From positions 1 through 12,113 of the forward strand of contig CANGOY010000036.1 of assembly GCA_947455585.1 (NCBI GenBank): a DNA stretch of 12,113 nt, read 5' to 3'. The notes beneath the pieces are model-generated. The model was not told where the DNA came from. It searched no databases and worked only from the letters and a program-made list of their open reading frames with translations. The position numbers and the translations under genes were made by a program. The stretch's first letter is position 1. The number at the start of each line of letters is the position of its first letter. The stretch is from Comamonadaceae bacterium (GTDB lineage Bacteria; Pseudomonadota; Gammaproteobacteria; Burkholderiales; Burkholderiaceae_C). This document shows, piece by piece, positions 1 to 7,428 of the stretch.

Positions 1-1878
1 CTGACCGAGCCACCGAGCTTGTATGGCCAACCTGTGGGTCGCATCAAAGAAGTGCTGGGCGAGGTGGATGACCCCGGCATGGAAATCGAAATTGCCGTGC
101 GCAAATATGGCGTGCCGCATGAGTTTTCAGACGCCTGTTTGGCGATGGCACGTGGACTGCCCGACAAGGTGCGTCCGCAAGACAAAAAAGACCGCGTTGA
201 TTTAACCGATGTGCCCTTGGTCACCATTGACGGTGAAGATGCGCGCGACTTTGACGATGCCGTGTATTGCGAACCTACAAAGGTGGGTAAGGGCAAAGGC
301 TGGCGCTTATTAGTAGCCATTGCCGATGTGAGCAACTACGTGGAAACCGGCAGCGCGATTGACGTCGATGCCTATGACCGCGCGACCAGTGTTTACTTCC
401 CGCGCCGTGTGATTCCGATGTTGCCGGAGAAACTCTCAAACGGCTTATGCTCCCTGAACCCAGACGTCGAACGATTGTGCATGGTGTGCGACATGATGAT
501 CAACGCATCCGGCGATGTGGAGGCGTATCAGTTTTATCCGGCAGTCATGTTCAGCCACGCACGCTTCACGTACACCGAAGTGGCGGCCATTTTGTCGAAT
601 TCGCGTGGCCCAGAAGCGGCCAAGCGTAAAGACCGTATTGATGATTTGATCAACCTGCACGATGTGTATGGGGCTTTGCTCAAAGCCCGTCATGTGCGTG
701 GCGCCGTCGACTTTGAAACCACCGAAACACAAATCGTGTGTGACGAAAGTGGTCGCATCGACAAAATCATTCCTCGTGTGCGCAACGATGCCCACAAGTT
801 GATTGAAGAGGCCATGTTGGCTGCCAACGTGTGTAGTGCTGACTTCATCTTGCAAAGCAAGCACCCTGGCTTGTTCCGTGTGCACGAAGGCCCATCAGCG
901 ATGAAGATTGATGTGCTGCGCGGCTATCTCAAAGCCACAGGTGTGGGTTTGACGGTGGGCGACAACCCCAAGCCTGCCGAATTTCAAGCCATTGCAGAGG
1001 CGACCAAAGAGCGCCCCGATGCACAGCAGATTCATTCGATGTTGTTGCGCTCCATGTCGCAAGCGGTGTACACGCCTGACAACAACGGTCACTTTGGTTT
1101 GGCGTTTGAGGCTTACACCCACTTCACCAGCCCGATTCGTCGCTACCCCGACTTGTTGGTGCACCGCGTCATCAAAGCGATTTTGCTCAAGCGCAAATAC
1201 ACCTTGCCAGCGTTGCCCACCCCCGGCGAGGCGCACGCCAAGTTGGCGCGTCGTTTGGCCTCGCGCGTGCGTGAGCCAGAAAACAAATTGGTTGTTAAAA
1301 CCAAACCGACGCCCGACCAACAAGCGTGGGAAGCTGCAGGCTTGCATTGCAGTGCGAATGAGCGACGCGCAGATGAGGCCAGTCGTGATGTGGAAGCTTG
1401 GCTCAAGTGCAAGTACATGCGCGAGCATTTGGGTGAAGAGTACGGCGGTGTCGTCACGTCTGCCACGGGCTTTGGTTTGTTCGTGACCTTGGATGCGATG
1501 TACGTCGAAGGCTTGGTGCACATCACAGAGCTGGGTGGCGAATATTTCCGCTTTGACGAAATGCGCCAAGAGCTGCGAGGCGAACGCACAGGTATTCGTT
1601 ATGGCATTGGTTCGCGCGTGCGTATTCAGGTGAGCCGCGTGGACCTAGATGGCCGCAAGATTGATTTCCGATTGGTCCGAGAAGCGGATGAACTGTTGCC
1701 ACGCAATGGCAAAGAGGCATCCGGTTCGCCCATCCAGAACTTCAAGAGTGCAGTGAAAAAAGCGTTCACCAAAATTGGCGGCAAAGACGGACGCGGTGAA
1801 CCTAAATCTGCTTCTGGCACTCCGCGTAAATCGGGTGACAAAAAAGCCGCAGCCAAGAGCCGTCGCTCTCGCAAGTGA
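1..1878 (+). CDS. rnr: Ribonuclease R (3'-5' exoribonuclease), 5'-truncated by window edge
   Basis: RNase R degrades structured RNA processively from the 3' end, acting in mRNA decay and rRNA quality control. The frame is open from base 1, so the start lies upstream; 625 codons are visible. Alignment by eye of the catalytic motif with E. coli RNase R suggests roughly 195 N-terminal residues (helix-turn-helix and cold-shock domains) are missing. The RNB nuclease core carries the acidic metal-binding motif DGEDARDFDD at 229-258 and the FTSPIRRYPDLLVHR block near 1123-1167. An S1 RNA-binding domain follows (about 1441-1677, with GFGLFV and EGLVHITEL), then a short basic tail of about 55 residues ending in SRRSRK. 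The linker between the RNB core and the HCSANERRADEA motif (about 1195-1350) is longer and more basic than I recall from E. coli. The first in-frame TTG, at 19, is not the real start. The gene converges on nnr with a 23-nt gap. Identification is firm. Confidence 0.96.
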   Translation: MTEPPSLYGQPVGRIKEVLGEVDDPGMEIEIAVRKYGVPHEFSDACLAMARGLPDKVRPQDKKDRVDLTDVPLVTIDGEDARDFDDAVYCEPTKVGKGKGWRLLVAIADVSNYVETGSAIDVDAYDRATSVYFPRRVIPMLPEKLSNGLCSLNPDVERLCMVCDMMINASGDVEAYQFYPAVMFSHARFTYTEVAAILSNSRGPEAAKRKDRIDDLINLHDVYGALLKARHVRGAVDFETTETQIVCDESGRIDKIIPRVRNDAHKLIEEAMLAANVCSADFILQSKHPGLFRVHEGPSAMKIDVLRGYLKATGVGLTVGDNPKPAEFQAIAEATKERPDAQQIHSMLLRSMSQAVYTPDNNGHFGLAFEAYTHFTSPIRRYPDLLVHRVIKAILLKRKYTLPALPTPGEAHAKLARRLASRVREPENKLVVKTKPTPDQQAWEAAGLHCSANERRADEASRDVEAWLKCKYMREHLGEEYGGVVTSATGFGLFVTLDAMYVEGLVHITELGGEYFRFDEMRQELRGERTGIRYGIGSRVRIQVSRVDLDGRKIDFRLVREADELLPRNGKEASGSPIQNFKSAVKKAFTKIGGKDGRGEPKSASGTPRKSGDKKAAAKSRRSRK

Positions 1879-1886
1879 GTTACTGC

Positions 1887-1904
1887 TAAAGCAGTTTTGC
1901 TTTA
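1887..1904. terminator. Weak inverted repeat between convergent rnr and nnr
   Basis: A 7-bp perfect inverted repeat (TAAAGCA, 4-nt loop, TGCTTTA) lies in the gap between the converging genes and includes the nnr stop codon. A competing 5-bp hairpin (ACTGC/GCAGT, 1882-1895) overlaps it and is followed by TTT. Neither has a GC-rich stem with a clean T tract on either strand, so a bidirectional intrinsic terminator is only a possibility. Position between two 3' ends is the main argument. Confidence 0.35.
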
Positions 1905-3395
1905 ACGCACCGATGCAGCGAGTGACGCTGCATCGAGTGCAGGCCCCGCGCTAGGCCAAGCATCGGCCACATGGCCTTGAGCGAACACTGCTTGGCAAGC
2001 TGCTTCAAAAACATCGCTATGACGCGCGACGTATGCGCCCATCAAGCCCGCCAACACATCCCCCGTGCCTGCGGTGGCCAGCAAAGCATTGCCTGAGCTA
2101 TTGATGACTGCGGTGTGGTGTGGGCTGGCAATTAGGCTGCCAGAGCCTTTGAGCACCACCACGCATTGAAACGTATCGGCCAATTGCTGCGCAGCATGCA
2201 AACGGTTTTGCTGCACGTCTTTGACAGTGCAGTTCAGCAGGCGCGCTGCTTCCAATGGGTGCGGCGTGAGCACGGTAGGCTTTTGGCGTGTGCTGCGTTT
2301 TTTCAGCAAGGTTTGCAGCGAGGTGTCGCGTGCAATGGCATTCAGCGCATCAGCATCCAACACCAGTTTTTGTGAGGATGACAGCACGTTGTGCAATAAG
2401 GCATGAATGCCATCGCCCCCACCGCAGCCGCACACCACAGTGGATGTTTTGAGGTCTAACTCCACAGGCTTTCGCACCATCAATGCAGGATGAGCAGCGG
2501 TGACCGCATGGTGCGCAGCTTCGTCCATCAAGCCCAGTAGCACGCGGCCAGCGCCGCCATGCAACGCAGCTAAACCTGCCAGCATCGCAGCGCCAGATAG
2601 GCCGGGTGCGCCACCCAAGACTGACACATCTCCAAAGCTGCCTTTGTGGCTGTTGTGTGGTCGGTCGGCCTGAGCTGCCGCGTGTTGTTGCAGCCAGGCT
2701 GCTTGTGTTGTCGAGGACGCCACGCCTAAGTCGTTGAACCACACTTGGCCTGCGGCATCTTGGCCGTCGGCAGTGAACAAGCCTGGCTTTAGGGTGAGCA
2801 GACTCAAGGTATGGCGATGAGCTCGGGTGTGGGCGGGGGCGCGATGTGGCTGGGTGGTAGCGCTTAACCATTCGCCTGTGTCTGCCAACAAGCCGGTGGG
2901 AATGTCTACGCATAACACTGGCCCTTTGCTGGCGTGAATGGCGCTTAGCCATTGCGCCATCAAACCTTCAGGTGCGCGTTGGGCACCAATGCCGAGGAGG
3001 GCGTCGATGGCGAGGTCAAACTGTTGGGGTCGTTGTTCTGCAAAGGTCACGCCTGCGGCTTTGGCGCGATGCCAAGCTTGGCAGGCATCTGCGGGGGCTT
3101 TGGTTTCGCTGCCCAGCCACGTGACGATGGATTGCCTGCCCCAGGCTTGCAAATGAACGGCAGCTTCTAGTCCGTCGCCGCCGTTGTTGCCGTGTCCGCA
3201 GGCAATCCATACGGTGCGCGCATGCGGTGCAATGGCCATGGCCAATTGAGCGGTGGCTAGGCCAGCGCGTTGCATCAAGGTATTGGCCGGAAGTGCGACT
3301 TGTGCTTGAAGCTCTAAGGCTTGGGTCTGCGCAACGCTGTGCAGTGGCCATCGGGCTTTGCTGCTCAGGTGTTGCGTCAGGCCTGGTGTGTTCAT
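1902..3395 (-). CDS. nnr: Bifunctional NAD(P)H-hydrate repair enzyme (epimerase + dehydratase)
   Basis: This protein repairs hydrated NADH and NADPH. The N-terminal domain (about residues 15-225) epimerises R- and S-NAD(P)HX, and the C-terminal domain (about 245-497) dehydrates the S form using ADP (or ATP). The length of 497 aa fits the fused YjeF-type family. In the first domain I see GHGNNGGDG (67-75), DALLG (131-135) and VDIPTGL (163-169). In the second are HKGSFG (250-255), GAPGLSGA (262-269), DADALN (347-352), TPHPLEAARLL (377-387), KGSGS (416-420) and the catalytic-type GTGD (443-446). The usual GPGLG-like segment reads CGCGGGDG (322-329), a mild divergence. The ATG overlaps the dadA stop as ATGA, and no Shine-Dalgarno sequence is visible just upstream, so translation is probably coupled to dadA. 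The two genes look like one transcript. Family assignment is firm; cofactor preference is from family knowledge. Confidence 0.94.
   Translation of the reverse strand: MNTPGLTQHLSSKARWPLHSVAQTQALELQAQVALPANTLMQRAGLATAQLAMAIAPHARTVWIACGHGNNGGDGLEAAVHLQAWGRQSIVTWLGSETKAPADACQAWHRAKAAGVTFAEQRPQQFDLAIDALLGIGAQRAPEGLMAQWLSAIHASKGPVLCVDIPTGLLADTGEWLSATTQPHRAPAHTRAHRHTLSLLTLKPGLFTADGQDAAGQVWFNDLGVASSTTQAAWLQQHAAAQADRPHNSHKGSFGDVSVLGGAPGLSGAAMLAGLAALHGGAGRVLLGLMDEAAHHAVTAAHPALMVRKPVELDLKTSTVVCGCGGGDGIHALLHNVLSSSQKLVLDADALNAIARDTSLQTLLKKRSTRQKPTVLTPHPLEAARLLNCTVKDVQQNRLHAAQQLADTFQCVVVLKGSGSLIASPHHTAVINSSGNALLATAGTGDVLAGLMGAYVARHSDVFEAACQAVFAQGHVADAWPSAGPALDAASLAASVR
1911..1935. repeat. 10-bp perfect inverted repeat in the 3' end of nnr
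   Basis: CGATGCAGCG at 1911-1920 and CGCTGCATCG at 1926-1935 are exact reverse complements around a 5-nt loop. They lie inside the last codons of nnr (peptide DAASLAAS) and just past the rnr stop. RNA from either strand could form a strong hairpin. No T tract follows on either strand. It may stabilise 3' ends or assist termination of the convergent transcripts; this is inference. Confidence 0.5.
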
Positions 3396-4648
3396 CGCTG
3401 AAGATGCAAGCGTTCAAGGCCCAAGCCTTGCAAATCGATGTCTGGGCTTTTGCCGTTGATGCTGTCTGCCACCACGCGCGCGCTGCCGCAGGCCAAAGTC
3501 CAACCACTGGCGCCGTGGCCTAAGTTGAGCCATACGCCAGACACGCCACTGGCACCTACGAGGGGCGGGCCATCGGGCAACATAGGGCGTGAGCCTTTCC
3601 ACACTTGCACGTTGTCTTGCGTGCGAGCAGCGCCCGGGAACCAGTTGTCGAGCACGCGGTACAGCGTTTTGATGCTGGCAGGGTCGTGGCGCTTGGCGTT
3701 GCCGCCAATTTCAGAGCCGCCCGACACACGCACGCGTTGGCCCAATCGGCTGATGGCTACTTTGTACTGTTCATCGATGACGCCACTGCGGGGGGCATCC
3801 AAGGGTTCGCGCACGGCCGCGCTGATGGCATAGCCATGCACCGCTGCCAACGGAATGCGCAGCCCCAAGGGGCGCACAAGCTGTGCGCTGGCCAAGCCCG
3901 CACACACCACCACGGCATCAAACTTTTCACCCATGTCTTGTCCAGAGGTTCGAATGGTTTTGGGTTGTGCGTTAGAGAGGGGGAGCACGCCCGTGTTGAA
4001 GTGAAATTTCACACCCAAGGTCTCAGCTTCGCTTTTGAGCAGCAACGTGAATTGGCGGCAATTGCTCACTTCATCTTCGGGGAAGTGAATGGCTTGAGTT
4101 AACGCAGTCTCGGGGTTGAGTGCGGGCTCAATGCCGCGGGCCTCTTCGGCGCTCAATGTTTTGAAGCTCAAGCCTGCATCACGCATGACTTGCAAACCGG
4201 CTTGCATCAGCTGTATTTCACGCTCGGTGCGCAGCAGCACCATGAAGCCTTGGCTACGTTCGTGCTCCAAGTTCAAGGTGTCAGACAGGGTGTGCATGCG
4301 GTGATTGCTGTATTCGGCCAAGCGCAGCATGCTGGCTCGGTTGCGCGCAAACGTCGTGGGGTTGCATGCCTTGCGCATTTGCCACAGCCAGCGCCAATCG
4401 GCCATGCTGGGGCTGGAAATGCGCAATGGGGTATCGCGCTGCCATAGGTGGGCGAGTACGTGTTTGAGCATACCGGGGCGCGCCCAAGGTGCGGCATAGC
4501 CTGCCGAGGCAACGCCCGTGTTGGCAAAGCTGCATTCTTCGGCGGCGGCGCCGTTGCGCTCAAACACGCTCACTTGGTGGCCAAGGGTGGCCAGTTCGTA
4601 GGCGGTGGTGATGCCAATCACGCCAGCGCCAATCACGGCAACCTTCAT
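3392..4648 (-). CDS. dadA: D-amino acid dehydrogenase (FAD-dependent, DadA family)
   Basis: A 418-aa DAO-superfamily flavoprotein that oxidatively deaminates D-amino acids (classically D-alanine) to 2-oxo acids, passing electrons to the respiratory chain at the inner membrane. The N-terminal Rossmann FAD site is GAGVIG (7-12), followed by an acidic residue at strand end (VFER, 28-31). The family block SFANTGVASAGYAAPWARPG (40-59) closely resembles E. coli DadA. The C-terminal flavin-contact segment is LNLGHGASGWTLACGSARVVAD (374-395). The start is supported by AAGGA (complement of 4656-4660) 7 nt upstream of the ATG. Related DAO-family enzymes (glycine oxidase, sarcosine oxidase) are less likely given the GYAAPWA block. 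No dadX-type alanine racemase is adjacent; instead the gene runs into nnr with a 4-nt overlap. It is transcribed away from rpsB across a 215-nt intergenic region. Exact substrate range is not readable from sequence. Confidence 0.9.
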   Translation of the reverse strand: MKVAVIGAGVIGITTAYELATLGHQVSVFERNGAAAEECSFANTGVASAGYAAPWARPGMLKHVLAHLWQRDTPLRISSPSMADWRWLWQMRKACNPTTFARNRASMLRLAEYSNHRMHTLSDTLNLEHERSQGFMVLLRTEREIQLMQAGLQVMRDAGLSFKTLSAEEARGIEPALNPETALTQAIHFPEDEVSNCRQFTLLLKSEAETLGVKFHFNTGVLPLSNAQPKTIRTSGQDMGEKFDAVVVCAGLASAQLVRPLGLRIPLAAVHGYAISAAVREPLDAPRSGVIDEQYKVAISRLGQRVRVSGGSEIGGNAKRHDPASIKTLYRVLDNWFPGAARTQDNVQVWKGSRPMLPDGPPLVGASGVSGVWLNLGHGASGWTLACGSARVVADSINGKSPDIDLQGLGLERLHLQR

Positions 4649-4701
4649 GGGTGAATCCTTGTTGAAGGCGGCTGGCTGGGGGTAAGGGGCATGTCTGTGT
4701 G

Positions 4702-4710
4702 TGCTAGAAT
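4702..4710 (+). promoter_or_regulatory. Extended -10 promoter for rpsB
   Basis: TGC followed by TAGAAT (4705-4710) matches the extended -10 pattern TGnTATAAT with one mismatch in the hexamer. No good -35 (TTGACA-like) lies 15-19 nt upstream, which is typical of extended -10 promoters. The predicted transcription start is near 4717, giving an rpsB leader of about 147 nt. This is inferred from sequence only. Confidence 0.6.
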
Positions 4711-4716
4711 CATTGG

Positions 4717-4863
4717 GTTTTTCCGAGGTTGAGGCTTTGTCTCAAGTTCGGACAAACATCACTCGCAAACCAGTCCAATCAAGGTGTTGCCAAAGGTTTT
4801 TCAAGAATGAAAACTGGCGGTGATGATGGGCTGGATTTTAGACCCAACCTTTGGAGTATCTCT
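4717..4863 (+). promoter_or_regulatory. Structured rpsB 5' leader, candidate S2 autoregulatory RNA
   Basis: The leader can fold almost end to end. Helix A pairs 4722-4726 with 4748-4752 and 4729-4733 with 4741-4745 across a small internal loop. Helix B may pair 4755-4760 with 4783-4788, including one G-U. Helix P1 pairs 4790-4798 (CCAAAGGTT) with 4846-4854 (AACCTTTGG) exactly, and its 3' arm covers the first two bases of the Shine-Dalgarno GGAG at 4853-4856. Inside P1 are hairpin P2 (4798-4803 with 4808-4813) and hairpin P3 (4827-4832 with 4840-4846, one bulge), making a three-way junction; the end bases 4798 and 4846 can each pair in only one helix. Such a fold could repress rpsB translation by hiding the ribosome site. 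S2 is known to repress rpsB-tsf in E. coli through the mRNA leader; homology of this structure to that element is not claimed. Confidence 0.55.
4853..4856 (+). promoter_or_regulatory. rpsB ribosome binding site, overlapped by helix P1
   Basis: GGAG with 7 nt to the ATG at 4864. It decides the rpsB start against an in-frame TTG at 4729 that would add 45 non-conserved residues. Its first two bases form the end of the P1 helix. Confidence 0.8.
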
Positions 4864-5604
4864 ATGTCAGTCACTATGCGCGATATGCTGGAAGCCGGCG
4901 TCCACTTTGGTCACCAAACTCGCTTCTGGAACCCCAAGATGGCCCCGTTCATCTTCGGTCACCGCAACAAAATTCACATCATCAACTTGGAAAAATCGTT
5001 GCCGATGTTCCAAGACGCTGTCAAGTTCGTCAAGCAGTTGTCTGCGAACCGTGGCACCGTGTTGATGATCGGTACCAAGCGTCAATCACGCGAAATCGTC
5101 GCATCTGAAGCACAACGTGCTGGCGTGCCTTATGTTGACCAACGTTGGTTGGGCGGCATGTTGACCAACTTCAAAACAGTCAAGACATCGATCAAGCGTT
5201 TGAAAGATATGAAAATTCAGCAAGAAGCTGGCTTGGATGCTTTGTCTAAAAAAGAACAACTGATGTTCAAGCGCGAAATGGAAAAGCTTGAGAAAGACAT
5301 CGGCGGCATTCAAGACATGGCTGTGTTGCCTGATGCGATTTTTGTGATCGACGTCGGTTACCACAAAATTGCCATCGCTGAAGCCAAGAAGTTGGGTATC
5401 CCATTGATCGGTGTGGTGGACTCTAACCACTCACCTGAAGGCATCGACTACATCATCCCAGGTAACGACGACTCGTCTAAGGCTGTGACTTTGTACGCTC
5501 GCGGTATCGCTGATGCGATCATCGAAGGCCGTGCCAACGCCACCAACGACTTGGTCAAAGCTGTGACCGAAGGTAGCGAAGAGTTTGTTGAAGTCGCTGC
5601 TTAA
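4864..5604 (+). CDS. rpsB: 30S ribosomal protein S2
   Basis: S2 binds late to the 30S subunit between head and body and is needed, with S1, for translation initiation. The product is 246 aa, close to the usual bacterial length of about 240. The N-terminal signature ([12 protein letters not shown], 13-24) and the second S2 signature ([26 protein letters not shown], 155-180) are intact. The coiled-coil protrusion is visible around residues 100-150, rich in K and [19 protein letters not shown] aligns directly with the family N-terminus, which together with the GGAG site fixes the start at ATG 4864. The gene is first in the plus-strand series, has its own promoter and structured leader, and is followed by an intrinsic terminator before tsf. 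Regulation by S2 itself is likely by analogy with E. coli. Identification is certain. Confidence 0.99.
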   Translation: MSVTMRDMLEAGVHFGHQTRFWNPKMAPFIFGHRNKIHIINLEKSLPMFQDAVKFVKQLSANRGTVLMIGTKRQSREIVASEAQRAGVPYVDQRWLGGMLTNFKTVKTSIKRLKDMKIQQEAGLDALSKKEQLMFKREMEKLEKDIGGIQDMAVLPDAIFVIDVGYHKIAIAEAKKLGIPLIGVVDSNHSPEGIDYIIPGNDDSSKAVTLYARGIADAIIEGRANATNDLVKAVTEGSEEFVEVAA

Positions 5605-5622
5605 TCACGCGGCCCAAACTTG

Positions 5623-5648
5623 AAAAGGGGCTTGTGAAGCCCCTTTTT
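5623..5648 (+). terminator. Intrinsic terminator (attenuator) between rpsB and tsf
   Basis: An 11-bp perfect stem (AAAAGGGGCTT with AAGCCCCTTTT) closes a 3-nt GTG loop and runs into five T residues ending at 5648. It lies 18 nt after the rpsB stop. tsf follows 39 nt later with no evident promoter of its own, so partial read-through is implied, letting S2 be made in excess of downstream products. Confidence 0.88.
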
Positions 5649-5687
5649 CACACCCAAATTGTTTTGAACTGAATACGGAGAATTTAA

Positions 5688-6581
5688 ATGGCTGTAATTA
5701 CTGCAAGCATGGTCGCTGAACTGCGCGCAAAAACCGACGCTCCCATGATGGAGTGCAAAAAAGCTTTGACTGAGGCCGATGGCGACATGGCCAAAGCAGA
5801 AGAATTGTTGCGCGTCAAGCTAGGCAGCAAAGCTGGCAAGGCTTCTAGCCGTGTGACCGCCGAAGGCGTTGTGACCAGTTTCATCAGTGGCAACACTGGC
5901 GCTTTGTTGGAAGTGAACTGCGAAACCGACTTCGTGACCAAGAACGACAGTTTCTTGGCTTTGGCGCAGGCCGGTGCTGAGTTGATTGCCAAGCACAACC
6001 CCGCATCTATCGAAGCCATGGGCGCTTTGTCTTACGAGCAAGACGGTTTCGGCCCTACGCTCGAAGATGTGCGTAAAGGTTTGATCGGCAAGATTGGCGA
6101 GAACATGAGCTTCCGCCGCTTCAAGCGTTTCGAAGGCACTCACAAGTTGGCTGCCTATTTGCACGGCACACGCATTGGTGTGTTGGTCGAGTTCGACGGC
6201 GACGAAACCGCTGCCAAAGATGTGGCGATGCACGTGGCTGCGATGAAGCCAGTTGCGTTGACTAGCGCTGATGTGCCTGCTGACTTGATCGAAAAAGAGC
6301 GTTCAGTCGCTGCTGCTAAGGCTGCTGAGTCTGGCAAGCCTGCCGACATCGTCACCAAGATGGTGGAAGGTTCTGTGCAGAAGTACCTCAAAGAGGTGTC
6401 TTTGTTTGACCAAACTTTCGTCAAGAACGACAAGCAAACCGTTGAGCAAATGCTCAAGGCTGCTAACACCAAAGTGGCTTCGTTCACCCTCTACGTGGTT
6501 GGCGAGGGCATTGAGAAGAAGGTCGACGACTTTGCAGCCGAAGTGGCCGCCCAAGTCGCTGCCGCTAAGCAAACTGCTTAA
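5688..6581 (+). CDS. tsf: Elongation factor Ts
   Basis: EF-Ts is the guanine nucleotide exchange factor that releases GDP from EF-Tu during elongation. The product is 297 aa, slightly longer than E. coli EF-Ts (about 283). The N-terminal UBA-like domain ([30 protein letters not shown], 4-33) is followed by the core with the nucleotide-exchange motif TDFVT (80-84) and the GENMSFRRF block (near residues 140-150), then the C-terminal module. GGAG at 5677-5680 is 7 nt before the ATG. Translation starts just beyond an intrinsic terminator, and a second terminator follows the stop, so tsf sits in its own expression step between rpsB and pyrH. Identification is certain. Confidence 0.99.
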   Translation: MAVITASMVAELRAKTDAPMMECKKALTEADGDMAKAEELLRVKLGSKAGKASSRVTAEGVVTSFISGNTGALLEVNCETDFVTKNDSFLALAQAGAELIAKHNPASIEAMGALSYEQDGFGPTLEDVRKGLIGKIGENMSFRRFKRFEGTHKLAAYLHGTRIGVLVEFDGDETAAKDVAMHVAAMKPVALTSADVPADLIEKERSVAAAKAAESGKPADIVTKMVEGSVQKYLKEVSLFDQTFVKNDKQTVEQMLKAANTKVASFTLYVVGEGIEKKVDDFAAEVAAQVAAAKQTA

Positions 6582-6585
6582 TCAC

Positions 6586-6610
6586 AAAGGGGGGCTTAGG
6601 CTCCCCTTTT
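6586..6610 (+). terminator. Intrinsic terminator between tsf and pyrH
   Basis: A 10-bp stem (6586-6595 with 6600-6609, one G-U pair) closes a TTAG loop; the run TTTT at 6607-6610 is short and mostly inside the stem. It begins 4 nt after the tsf stop. Compared with the rpsB terminator it has a weaker U tract and is probably leaky, allowing transcription into pyrH. Confidence 0.75.
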
Positions 6611-6646
6611 GATATCCCCCGTACATCAATTTCAACTGCACACATC

Positions 6647-6652
6647 AAGGAG
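6647..6652 (+). promoter_or_regulatory. pyrH ribosome binding site
   Basis: AAGGAG with 7 nt to ATG 6660. It settles the start against an in-frame TTG at 6609 that would begin inside the terminator. Confidence 0.85.
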
Positions 6653-6659
6653 CCTTTTC

Positions 6660-7382
6660 ATGACCCCACCAAAGCCAGCCTACAAGCGTATTTTGCTCAA
6701 GCTGTCAGGGGAGGCCTTGATGGGCGACGATGCTTTTGGTATCAACCGCGCCACCATCGTTCGCATCGTGGATGAGGTGACTGAGGTCATCAACCTCGGT
6801 GTTGAAGTGGCCATCGTCATTGGTGGCGGCAACATCTTCCGCGGCGTCGCGGGAGGTTCTGTTGGTATGGACCGCGCCACAGCCGACTACATGGGCATGT
6901 TGGCCACGGTGATGAACTCACTGGCCTTGGCCGATGCCATGAACAAAACAGGTTTGACCGCCCGTGTCATGTCGGCTATTGCAATTGACCAAGTGGTCGA
7001 ACCTTATGTGCGCCCCAAAGCTTTGCAATACCTCGAAGAGGGCAAGGTGGTGGTGTTTGCGGCCGGTACAGGTAACCCTTTCTTTACCACCGACACGGCC
7101 GCAGCTTTGCGCGGTGCGGAGATTGGTGCAGAGATGGTGCTCAAAGCTACCAAGGTGGATGGCGTTTACTCGGCCGACCCCAAGAAAGACCCCAACGCCA
7201 CGCGTTACACCGAGCTCAGCTTTGACCAAGCGATTGGCCAAAATCTAGGCATCATGGACGCCACTGCTTTTGCGTTGTGCCGTGACCAAAAATTGCCTAT
7301 CAAGGTGTTCTCTATTTTCAAGAACGGTGCGCTCAAGCGCGTCGTCATGGGCGAAGACGAAGGCACTTTGGTGCACGCCTAA
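6660..7382 (+). CDS. pyrH: UMP kinase
   Basis: UMP kinase phosphorylates UMP to UDP with ATP, a committed step to UTP and CTP; the bacterial enzyme is a hexamer of the amino-acid kinase fold, activated by GTP and inhibited by UTP in studied species. The product is 240 aa, the normal length. [12 protein letters not shown] (9-20) is the N-terminal phosphate-binding segment. GGGNIFRG (55-62) and [17 protein letters not shown] (136-152) bind nucleotide and [19 protein letters not shown] (165-180) is the ATP-side block. The start at ATG 6660 is set by AAGGAG. It stands between tsf and frr, the usual order in proteobacteria, 77 nt after tsf across a leaky terminator and 46 nt before frr. Identification is certain. 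Confidence 0.99.
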   Translation: MTPPKPAYKRILLKLSGEALMGDDAFGINRATIVRIVDEVTEVINLGVEVAIVIGGGNIFRGVAGGSVGMDRATADYMGMLATVMNSLALADAMNKTGLTARVMSAIAIDQVVEPYVRPKALQYLEEGKVVVFAAGTGNPFFTTDTAAALRGAEIGAEMVLKATKVDGVYSADPKKDPNATRYTELSFDQAIGQNLGIMDATAFALCRDQKLPIKVFSIFKNGALKRVVMGEDEGTLVHA

Positions 7383-7416
7383 TTCCCATTTTTTCGAATC
7401 TCACACTGCGCTGCCC

Positions 7417-7422
7417 CAGGAG
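7417..7422 (+). promoter_or_regulatory. frr ribosome binding site
   Basis: CAGGAG with 6 nt to ATG 7429. It fixes the frr start; the frame is open further upstream inside pyrH, but that part is a shadow. Confidence 0.75.
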
Positions 7423-7428
7423 CTCAAC

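Noticed and set aside
895..1569. A 224-aa minus-strand open frame inside rnr
   Set aside because: Antisense to conserved RNase R sequence and without motifs.
4649..4720. A dadA promoter on the minus strand
   Set aside because: One must exist, but I could not find a convincing -10/-35 pair on that strand, so none is annotated.
4729..4863. In-frame TTG extension of rpsB adding 45 residues
   Set aside because: The extension overlaps the structured leader, is not S2-like, and the ATG at 4864 has GGAG at proper spacing and the conserved N-terminus.
6609..6659. In-frame TTG start upstream of pyrH
   Set aside because: It would begin inside the tsf terminator; AAGGAG and the family N-terminus point to ATG 6660.
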